The notes below the pieces were generated by a model, which was not told where the DNA came from, did not search any database, and saw only the letters and a program-made list of their open reading frames with translations. A DNA stretch of 64,000 nucleotides from a virus. Of this stretch, positions 1 through 7,127 are shown piece by piece; the stretch's first letter is position 1; every line of letters starts with the position of its first letter. Location of the stretch: positions 1 through 64,000 of IMG/VR virus record IMGVR_UViG_3300028388_003330. The stretch is one strand, 5' to 3'. A program made the translations under genes and the position numbers.

Positions 1-1195
1 TTGCTTTGTCGGTCTCCGCCAACTTAGAATAAAGCATCTCGTCAAGCTGCTTGTTAAGCTCTTCTCTCAATGCCTGTTGTTCGCTAGATGCCTGTGATAG
101 AAGGTCTGAGGCGTTCAGAGAGACGTTGTCGCCCGGTATAGGTACATTGCCTCCAAACTTACCTCTAATCTGCCCTAGAGTCTCTTTTGAGAGTGCTAGA
201 GCGAATCTTCTGATCCATTGTTGTCCAACAGAGTTAATGCTTTCAAATGGAATGTTCTCCATTGGCATTGTGTTCATGTTATTCACACCAGTTACGCCGT
301 TGTCTCCATTTGATTCTTCAAAGGCATCGTTCCCACCAACTGTAAATCTAAACCAGAATCTTTCTGGTGATACGCTTTGCGGTGTTGGGTAAAGCTTAAG
401 CTTGTTGTCTACAATTTCATATGAATAGTGTGACGTTCTCGTGTAGAGATGGTCTTCGTATGCAATTGCCGCTGCAGCGCCAGATACAGGAAGGAAGGAT
501 GCGGCAGTGCTGCCAATCGCATCAAGGGCGCGCTGACGACCCTCGTCCCATTCCTGCTTCACATACTCGTCCAGATCTGCCATCGCATTCAGATCGGACT
601 CTTTTACGGGCTTGCTGCCCGGTGCATACATCGCGTCGTACTTGGTGTTAAGCCGCCCACGACCTTCTTTCGTAATGAAGATGTCGTAACCGTTTTCAGG
701 ATCAACCATCACGCCAATAGAATTACGATATTCTTTCAGCAGGCTGATGATCTTCTTAAACACTGATGGACGCAGTTCAAGAATCACAGGGCCGTCATCA
801 GAATCGTCAACGCGCACCGCGTTGACGAGAATGGAACTGTTTGCCCGAGAGTCTTCAAGCGCCTTGATCACGTCGTCGTAGTTCTTGCCGTCTTTTGGAA
901 CGCTGGCTTTCGCCTGCGAAATCGCATCACAGATGGCGCACTTCTGTCCGAAAGTCTCCTTGCGGCACATGTAGACGGCACGCAACGTACGACCTTCTTG
1001 ATCGGGTTCAGGGGAGTGGATGAAGTGCTGCCCCCAATCATGCCAAAACACACCGTTAAGATAGTCACCCTTCCAGTTCGGAAGGATGCGCCAGCGAGAC
1101 TTTCCAGAAGGCACGCGAACAGTTTTTTCCCGACGCCCAGACCGCTCGTCCAACTGCTGCTGCTTCTTTTCGATGAGGTCCATCAAGTTAGCCAT
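1..1195 (-). CDS. gp32-like ssDNA-binding protein fused in frame to a virion-protein-like segment (partial)
   Basis: The frame is open from an ATG at 1195, with AGGAAACAG just upstream, to the window edge (398 codons, no stop seen). Residues 1 to about 245 look like phage gp32-type single-stranded DNA-binding proteins: a basic N terminus, GKSRWRILPNW near residue 31, a Cys pair in KCAICDA and DLDEYVKQEWDEG. Such proteins coat ssDNA for replication and recombination and normally end in a short acidic tail. From about residue 250 the text changes to HYSYEIVDNKLKLYPTP, then INSVGQQWIRRFALALSKE and PIPGDNVSLNASDLLSQ, which resembles a structural protein of T4-like marine myoviruses. The junction lies near 440-480. 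It could be a real fusion or an assembly chimera; I favour chimera. The SSB identity is firm and the second identity is from memory of the family. Confidence 0.75.
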   Translation of the reverse strand, partial: MANLMDLIEKKQQQLDERSGRREKTVRVPSGKSRWRILPNWKGDYLNGVFWHDWGQHFIHSPEPDQEGRTLRAVYMCRKETFGQKCAICDAISQAKASVPKDGKNYDDVIKALEDSRANSSILVNAVRVDDSDDGPVILELRPSVFKKIISLLKEYRNSIGVMVDPENGYDIFITKEGRGRLNTKYDAMYAPGSKPVKESDLNAMADLDEYVKQEWDEGRQRALDAIGSTAASFLPVSGAAAAIAYEDHLYTRTSHYSYEIVDNKLKLYPTPQSVSPERFWFRFTVGGNDAFEESNGDNGVTGVNNMNTMPMENIPFESINSVGQQWIRRFALALSKETLGQIRGKFGGNVPIPGDNVSLNASDLLSQASSEQQALREELNKQLDEMLYSKLAETDKA

Positions 1196-1302
1196 AAACA
1201 CTGTTTCCTATTAAAAGGGCCTTTTCGTTAAATAACTTTTCAGCCGTTAGTAAGTGCCGTTTCGTCATCGAATGACTTTTAGGCGGTTAGATCACGCATT
1301 AC

Positions 1303-1785
1303 TTATTGTTGCATGACATCTTTGAGGGAGTCGCGCTCCCTGCGAGAAAGCTCATCGGCAATTTGAATCCGAAGCTCTCCCTTCATTTCTTCATGGACGT
1401 TCTTACTCACCTGAACGATCATGTCCCGACGCTGACGGAACGCATCAGAAGCCACCTTGCCAATGTCCGATTGATAAACCGCTTTTGCGTATTCGTTATT
1501 GGCGCTAATGACTGTGGAATCTGTGGCGACAAGCTTTTCCAGAAGAGCTTCGGTGAACTTCTCACCCTTTTCCTTTAACTCTTCGCGGATAGCCAGATAA
1601 CGATTAGCCTCTACCGTCTTGAGATGCGTTTTGTATAAGGACGCTTGCAAAGCGGCTTTGGATGCCATCATTCCATAGTGGCTGGACAGTGACGCTTGCT
1701 TAACCATCGCGTCGTCTAGCGTCGTCTCGTCGAACGCCAGATCTTCTTCCAATTCATCGGGGTTGATGAAGCTTTTCACCTGCAT
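1303..1785 (-). CDS. UvsY-like recombination mediator candidate
   Basis: A 160-residue, highly charged and helical protein. The start at 1785 is chosen because AGGAGGGAAGAATCC precedes its ATG; a longer frame begins 13 codons upstream without a ribosome site. Proteins of this shape often sit next to gp32-like SSBs in phages and are annotated as UvsY-like mediators that load recombinase on SSB-coated DNA. Supporting features are an acidic N terminus (residues 6-24), a long helical centre and the conserved-looking AFRQRRDMIVQ followed by EEMKGEL near residues 118-142. No catalytic motif is visible, as expected for a mediator. The assignment rests on context and overall pattern; a coiled-coil hypothetical protein is the alternative. 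Confidence 0.55.
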   Translation of the reverse strand: MQVKSFINPDELEEDLAFDETTLDDAMVKQASLSSHYGMMASKAALQASLYKTHLKTVEANRYLAIREELKEKGEKFTEALLEKLVATDSTVISANNEYAKAVYQSDIGKVASDAFRQRRDMIVQVSKNVHEEMKGELRIQIADELSRRERDSLKDVMQQ

Positions 1786-1872
1786 GGATTCTTCCCTCCT
1801 GCTCCTGTTCCTGCTGTGGATCAACTATAGTAAGAATCACGCGGTAACGCAACGCTTACTTACTCTTTGCCG

Positions 1873-4800
1873 TTAACTAATCACTTCCGCCACAAGCTCA
1901 AAGGTCTTGTTCAAAATCTCTTGATGGGCGCTGTGATGATAGATCGTCGCCGGGTTGATTCCGACAATGATTGTGGCGTCCAAGGTCTTGTCATAGATGA
2001 CCTTGTTGGCGATATCCGTGTAGCCACCCTTCAGATCAGGAACCAATTTCCTAGCAATCGTAGCACCTAGTGCCACAATTACTGGCGGTTTCAGGTACTC
2101 AATTTCCCGTTCCAAGAACGGGTAACAACCATTAATCTGTTCGTTCGTCATCACCTTGCCGTCCTTCTTTGCCTTCAGCAGCGTGGTGAAGTACATGTTC
2201 CTCATAGACAGGTCCGCATGCTTCATCGCTTCCCTGACGTACTTGCCGCTTTTTGCTGCCATCAACTCCCCGGCTTCTTCCTCAATCCATGTCGGGCAGT
2301 CTGTAATCACCATCACTTTCGGTGACTTGCCCATCCTTGGTTTTAAATGAGGTCTGCCAGCAAGATTGCAGTTCTCGCAACCGTCAAACTCTTTCGTAAG
2401 TCTGATGATTTTGGCGGAAACGAACTTGTCGATTTCCATTTTCCGGTCTGTCTTGACCATCTGAACGATCAGCCCCGGAATAAACTCAATCTGGTCGCGC
2501 AAACGATCAGGGTGCAAGACAGGAAGCCCGCCCTCAATCTCGACAAAGGAACCAATCCTTTGCAAACGCTCACGCACCGTCTTGTTGATGCGTTTGCCTT
2601 CCATAAAATTCTCAAAGTCGGCATAGCTTTTGAAGCGACCGCCCGCCTGTGTCCGCGCTTCAATGATCCGGTGACAGGAGCGTTCTGAAATCCCCTTCAC
2701 ACGATTGAAGGGAATAATTAGCTTATACTTATCAGCCTTTGTATCGAACACCACTTCAAACACGTCGCTGGACCGATTGATGTCAGGCGGAACCACCATG
2801 ATGTCCTTGTTTGCAGCGTCCTGAACCAAGCCCTGCAGCTTGTCTTCGTCCAGAATGGACAGGGAAGCCGCGTAGAACTGCGCTGGGTAATACTGCTTAA
2901 CCCACATCGCCCAATAACTGATAATCGAATACTCAACCGAGTGTGACTTGTTGAAGGCGTATCCGGCGAACTTCTGGATCTTATCGAACAGCATTTGGGC
3001 GCGGCGCTCCAACATATCAGAATGTAATTTGCAGCCCTCAACCCACTTAGATTCCTGCTTCGCCATCATTTCCGGGTCTTTCTTACCCATTGCTTTACGC
3101 AGGTGATCGGCGTCCGACATGGAGAAGCCCGCCAAGTCCTGCGCGATCTTCATGACCTGTTCCTGATAGACGATAACGCCGTAGGTTTCCTTAAGCGCCT
3201 CAACCATGTTGGGATGCTCGTAATGGATCGGCATCACTCCTTGTTTGGTCGCTACGAAATCCTCCATCAAGCCAGAGTCCATAGGGCCAGGTCGATACAA
3301 CGCTGTTGCTGCCGCGATATCCTCAAACGTCAAGCCGCGTACACTGATGTCCCGCAACAGCTTCCGCATACCCGGAGATTCAAACTGGAACACGCCAATG
3401 GTGTCACCCATTGCGAACGCGTTCAGCACCTTCTCATCGTCCAGCGGTAGCTTTTGATAATCGACCAGAACACCGTGATCGCGCTTGATCATATGCTTGG
3501 CGATGTTGAGAATATCCAAGGTCGAAAGACCCAGGATATCCATTTTCACCAAACCCTGTTCCTCGACAACGCGCTTGTCCCAGTTGACCGTGACATCATC
3601 GCCCCGCGTTTCCACAACGGCACGATTAACAATCGGTTCTCCAGCAACAACGATACCCGCTGCGTGTCTACCCAGACTGCGCATCTTGCCCTGTAACTTC
3701 TTCGCGTGTTCCCACACAACAGGGTGGTTTGTTTTGAAGGCATCAATTTCCGGAACAACCTCTGCCGCTTGTTCCATTTCATATGATTTGCCGTGTAACG
3801 CAGGAACCAGCTTTGACGCGGAATAGGCGTCTCTCTCCAGATTGAACACGCGGGACACATCACGGATTGACCCTGCGGCTCCAAGACTGGTGAAGTTGCT
3901 TATACCCGCAACGCAATCTCTGCCATAACGATCCACAAGGTATTGAACAACCTCTTGCCGTCTGGATGACATGAAGTCGAGGTCAGCATCAGGAAGATCC
4001 AGACGATCCGGGTTGATGAACCGTTCAAAAATCAATCCAAACCGCAGAGGATCGACATCGGTAATACCCAACAGGAATGCGATCAACGAGCCGCCTACTG
4101 ATCCTCGACCTGGGCCTACGGTGATATCGTTGCGCTTGCTCCACTGCACCAAGTCCTGCACCAACAGGAAGTAGCGTTCAAAACCCATCTGACGCAGCAC
4201 TTTCAGTTCGGTTTGCAGGCGTTCCTTATACTTTGGCAAGTCTGCGGGGTCCGGCTTGAATCCTAGCTGTTGTTGACCAAGTCGCTTAGTCCAACCCTTC
4301 TTAACTTCAGAAACCAGCGTCTCGCGCTCATCATCAGCCATCTTTGGAAGCGACACATCCGACGGCTTCCAGACATAATTAATCTGGTTAACGAAGAATT
4401 CCTGGTTTTGAATAGCCTCAACCCAGACAGCGCCCGACCAACTGTCGAGCTGTGCCATACGCTTGTTCAACCTCTCAGATGCCGCTTCCGCTTTGTTCAC
4501 TAATTCGCCATGTTCGCAAAACGTGAACGACCGTATTTGTTGAACAGGACGCCACGCATCCGTGATCTTGGCGTTCATTGCAATGGCTGACATCACATCC
4601 AGCGTGTCGGCATCCTCTTCTGTAAGGTACATCGCCGGATATGTCAGCAGCACCGGAAGCGATAATTCTCGGGAACAACTGATGGCACGGATGTTCAGTG
4701 TATCGAACAGCACACTGTCGATGGGGCACAATTCCACAAACGTCTGAGAGCTTCCACAAGCGCTTGCCATTCTCTGGATATATCCGCAGTAGTCTTCTTT

Positions 4801-5259
4801 ATGGCAGACGCTTAGAAAGTCTCCTGTAGACGCTAGCAAATGCCCCCGAGATAGCTCGCTTAGCAGTTCTTCGAATCCGATCCGAGAGTGATGGTAGAAG
4901 TGATCTGCTTGATTGGCGATGGACAGCAATCGATACAGCGACCGGATTCCTTCTTCGTTCTTGGCGTAAACCTTCACGAAGAACTCTTCATTGGGCTTCG
5001 TGCGCTGCTTCTTTGGGGTCTTGTCGAGCGGGTCGTCAACGATTCGAATCTTGCAGCCGATAATCGGCTTGATATCGTTCTTCAGACACGCCTTAGTAAA
5101 AGGGATCATTGACGAAATGCTCATGAGGTCCACAAGCGCCACAGACTTGTAGCCTCGCTCTTTCGCCAATGCTGGAATTTCTGTAGGGCTTAACAGCGAA
5201 TGCCCGATACTGAAGTCGGACATTACCGAAAGCGCATGCTCAGCTTTCAACTCCCCCAT
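1873..5259 (-). CDS. DNA polymerase III alpha (DnaE-like) with degenerate PHP domain and UDG-like C-terminal domain
   Basis: A C-family replicative polymerase of 1128 residues. The polymerase core shows GPGRGSVGGSL, FERFINPDRL and PDADLDF, whose two aspartates match the catalytic pair of E. coli DnaE, and LVKMDILGL supplies the third. The N-terminal PHP region keeps DIKPIIGCK but lacks the usual His-x-His and Asp-His metal ligands (it reads SDFSIG and VDLMS), so a PHP exonuclease is probably inactive. Residues from about 950 to the end look like a family 4 uracil-DNA glycosylase: CENC, PKVMVITDCP, INGCYPFLEREI and PPVIVALG. The catalytic GEAPG is TDCPT, the HPS is NPA and one cluster Cys seems lost, so this tail may only bind. 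It overlaps the upstream gene by 13 bases. Confidence 0.93.
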   Translation of the reverse strand: MGELKAEHALSVMSDFSIGHSLLSPTEIPALAKERGYKSVALVDLMSISSMIPFTKACLKNDIKPIIGCKIRIVDDPLDKTPKKQRTKPNEEFFVKVYAKNEEGIRSLYRLLSIANQADHFYHHSRIGFEELLSELSRGHLLASTGDFLSVCHKEDYCGYIQRMASACGSSQTFVELCPIDSVLFDTLNIRAISCSRELSLPVLLTYPAMYLTEEDADTLDVMSAIAMNAKITDAWRPVQQIRSFTFCEHGELVNKAEAASERLNKRMAQLDSWSGAVWVEAIQNQEFFVNQINYVWKPSDVSLPKMADDERETLVSEVKKGWTKRLGQQQLGFKPDPADLPKYKERLQTELKVLRQMGFERYFLLVQDLVQWSKRNDITVGPGRGSVGGSLIAFLLGITDVDPLRFGLIFERFINPDRLDLPDADLDFMSSRRQEVVQYLVDRYGRDCVAGISNFTSLGAAGSIRDVSRVFNLERDAYSASKLVPALHGKSYEMEQAAEVVPEIDAFKTNHPVVWEHAKKLQGKMRSLGRHAAGIVVAGEPIVNRAVVETRGDDVTVNWDKRVVEEQGLVKMDILGLSTLDILNIAKHMIKRDHGVLVDYQKLPLDDEKVLNAFAMGDTIGVFQFESPGMRKLLRDISVRGLTFEDIAAATALYRPGPMDSGLMEDFVATKQGVMPIHYEHPNMVEALKETYGVIVYQEQVMKIAQDLAGFSMSDADHLRKAMGKKDPEMMAKQESKWVEGCKLHSDMLERRAQMLFDKIQKFAGYAFNKSHSVEYSIISYWAMWVKQYYPAQFYAASLSILDEDKLQGLVQDAANKDIMVVPPDINRSSDVFEVVFDTKADKYKLIIPFNRVKGISERSCHRIIEARTQAGGRFKSYADFENFMEGKRINKTVRERLQRIGSFVEIEGGLPVLHPDRLRDQIEFIPGLIVQMVKTDRKMEIDKFVSAKIIRLTKEFDGCENCNLAGRPHLKPRMGKSPKVMVITDCPTWIEEEAGELMAAKSGKYVREAMKHADLSMRNMYFTTLLKAKKDGKVMTNEQINGCYPFLEREIEYLKPPVIVALGATIARKLVPDLKGGYTDIANKVIYDKTLDATIIVGINPATIYHHSAHQEILNKTFELVAEVIS

Positions 5260-5846
5260 ATTTTATACCGCCCCCTCTCTGTTCTAACGACCGACAACGC
5301 TAGCAGTGTGTGAACCACTATCAAAACATGCGAGTTGGCTGTTCCATAGGACCAGTCGTTCTCCTTCATTAACCTGCTGCGCAACTCTGAATTGGTGAAA
5401 CCCTGATCCAGCAGCATTTTGCAAGCCACATACATGTAGCGATGCGATTGACGGTACTTGAAAGGATTGACGCCTTGAATCAGATTGGCATGCAAATCGA
5501 TGCCGTGTTTGTACATGTATTTTAGAAGCCGTTCTGCTTTGGAATAACGACCTTTAATTTCTTCAAGCGCCTGCTGTTCACGCTTGGTAATTTCCAGCGT
5601 GTAAACTTTGGTTTTGCGCTGAACTTCGGGGCTTCCAACTAGTTTGATTGTGTGGCTAACTTCCGCGCCTTCTCTGCGAAGTGCCGCAATGTAGTCTTCA
5701 ACGTTCATTTTAACCGAAATGCATGACAGGTGTTCTGCAGTCTTCTGCTTACAGCGGGTAAAGAACTCGCAGTTTTGGCACTGTTGAGACTTGGTTGACA
5801 AACACACAACCAAGCCAAAACAGTTAGGCGTTTTATTGCTTATCAC
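5247..5846 (-). CDS. Cysteine-cluster phage protein, probable DNA-metabolism role
   Basis: A 199-residue protein of unknown function lying directly upstream of the polymerase and overlapping it. I choose the GTG at 5846, six bases after AGGAG; a TTG two codons earlier abuts the AGGAG and is less likely. The N-terminal 35 residues hold a Cys cluster (C-F-G-L-V-V-C, then CQNCEFFTRC) typical of small zinc or iron-sulfur modules that precede DNA-binding regions in phage proteins. The remainder is charged and mostly helical, with YMYVACKMLLDQGFTNSELRSRL near residue 140 resembling a winged-helix fold. Position in the replication block suggests a polymerase or helicase accessory factor. No enzyme motif is seen. 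Confidence 0.75.
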   Translation of the reverse strand: MISNKTPNCFGLVVCLSTKSQQCQNCEFFTRCKQKTAEHLSCISVKMNVEDYIAALRREGAEVSHTIKLVGSPEVQRKTKVYTLEITKREQQALEEIKGRYSKAERLLKYMYKHGIDLHANLIQGVNPFKYRQSHRYMYVACKMLLDQGFTNSELRSRLMKENDWSYGTANSHVLIVVHTLLALSVVRTERGRYKIWGS

Positions 5847-5891
5847 CGACAACTCCTAGAGCTAAGCGGGGCAAATGCCCCGCATGTGGAA

Positions 5892-7055
5892 TTAGAAGGT
5901 GATGAAACGCTGTGCGAGGTTTTCCGCTATCTCCTTATCGATGGGAGTCATACGATTGGTGATAGCGAATTGAACACCTGCGATGATGCTGCCCTTCATC
6001 GATCCGATTTTGGCAGCGTGTATGAGTTCGCGAGGACCAACAGTAGCGCCGATCTTTTTGCTATCGAAAGCCTTCCTGATCTCTTGTGCCCAATCAATGA
6101 GCATTTCGGCGTCTTCCTTAGTGACACCACCCTGACCCTGTACGACGCTTGTTTCATGCCGCTTGGACATGTACTCGACAGGAATCGTCATGCCGAAACG
6201 CGAGTAGTTCGCCGCGTTTTGGATGTTTGTACCAGAGTATAGTCCATGTTCGTCGCCCGTTCCGTTGGTGTTTCCAGTTGCGACGAAGCGGAAGTTGGGG
6301 TGCGGCTTGATGATCCTGTTCTCGCGATCAGCCTCTTTTATAACAAGCGGCTTTCCTTCAAGCACCGGTTGATAAATCGCAAGGATCGATGGGTACGCGA
6401 AATCGTATTCATCAGCGAGATACAGCCATCCGTACTTCATCGCTAGCGCTAGCGGACCCAGTTCGAAGATCGTTTCTCCGGCCTTCACTGTCCACTGCCC
6501 GACAACATCGGTTTCCAGCATGTTTTCAGTATGTTGCACCCGCATGAACGGACGATGTGTGTAATGGCACATCTGCTCCACGACCGTCGTCTTTCCGGTT
6601 CCAGCGTGTCCGTACAGATACGTCGGCGTATTGATTTCGATGCCGAGAAGCAGGTTTTTGAGAACATCGATGTCCCAAATGTAGTTTTCGTCCTGCTCCG
6701 GAACTAAGTGGTCGTTTTCTGATGCACCGCAAACAGTGATCGGAATTCCTTCGCCTTTGATGTTCCGCGCCGCCTTCATTTTGCCCAATCCGAACACGTC
6801 ATGAAGGTGGGCAGTACGCTGCGATGACGAAAGCTGAACCACCTTGTCGTCATCATCATTGATGATCGGTGCTGCTCCGATCATCCGCGTCATCTGGCGC
6901 TCGCGGATTTTTTCTTCCGCCTCGTCGCTCAGCACCGGATGACCCGGATACGTCTCGCGATAGGTTTCCAGGCTGACTTCCGGATGCGCCTTAATCAGGT
7001 GCAGTTGAACGCTGTGAACCAAGTCTCCACAGATTTGACAGGTTATCTTACCCAT
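5892..7055 (-). CDS. CobS/MoxR-like AAA+ ATPase with N-terminal C2H2 zinc finger
   Basis: A 387-residue AAA+ ATPase. Residues 5-25 hold CQICG followed by two histidines (MucR-like zinc finger). The ATPase core shows Walker A GHAGTGKTT near residue 148, Walker B LYLADEYDF near 210 and a sensor-like FVATGNTNG near 255. The sequence resembles CobS, the ATPase subunit of aerobic cobaltochelatase, and related MoxR proteins. Phage CobS homologues are common, but no cobalamin genes are present here, so a remodelling role with the VWA partner encoded just upstream is more likely than metal insertion. The start follows AGGAGGGAAGAAT, and an operator-like repeat sits at 7070-7089. Confidence 0.88.
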   Translation of the reverse strand: MGKITCQICGDLVHSVQLHLIKAHPEVSLETYRETYPGHPVLSDEAEEKIRERQMTRMIGAAPIINDDDDKVVQLSSSQRTAHLHDVFGLGKMKAARNIKGEGIPITVCGASENDHLVPEQDENYIWDIDVLKNLLLGIEINTPTYLYGHAGTGKTTVVEQMCHYTHRPFMRVQHTENMLETDVVGQWTVKAGETIFELGPLALAMKYGWLYLADEYDFAYPSILAIYQPVLEGKPLVIKEADRENRIIKPHPNFRFVATGNTNGTGDEHGLYSGTNIQNAANYSRFGMTIPVEYMSKRHETSVVQGQGGVTKEDAEMLIDWAQEIRKAFDSKKIGATVGPRELIHAAKIGSMKGSIIAGVQFAITNRMTPIDKEIAENLAQRFITF

Positions 7056-7069
7056 ATTCTTCCCTCCTG

Positions 7070-7089
7070 CTCAGTTGCCACTTACTTAT
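7070..7089 (-). promoter_or_regulatory. Operator-like repeat upstream of the CobS-like gene
   Basis: On the plus strand it reads CTCAGT-N8-ACTTAT. One arm matches the recurring TAAGT-N8-ACTTA motif exactly and the other carries mismatches. It lies just upstream of the ribosome site of the ATPase gene, in the same place as the repeat before the VWA gene. An overlapping TTACTT-N8-AAGTAA inverted repeat occupies 7082-7101. Confidence 0.5.
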
Positions 7090-7127
7090 TGCTACAAGTA
7101 AATAGTATCGCGTTGAGTACGGTCAAT

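Noticed and set aside
1231-1306. Two similar segments (AATAACTTTT...GTTAG and AATGACTTTT...GTTAG) plus an ACTTAT half-site upstream of the SSB gene
   Set aside because: Possibly regulatory, but the arms do not match the operator spacing on both sides, so they were not listed as operators.
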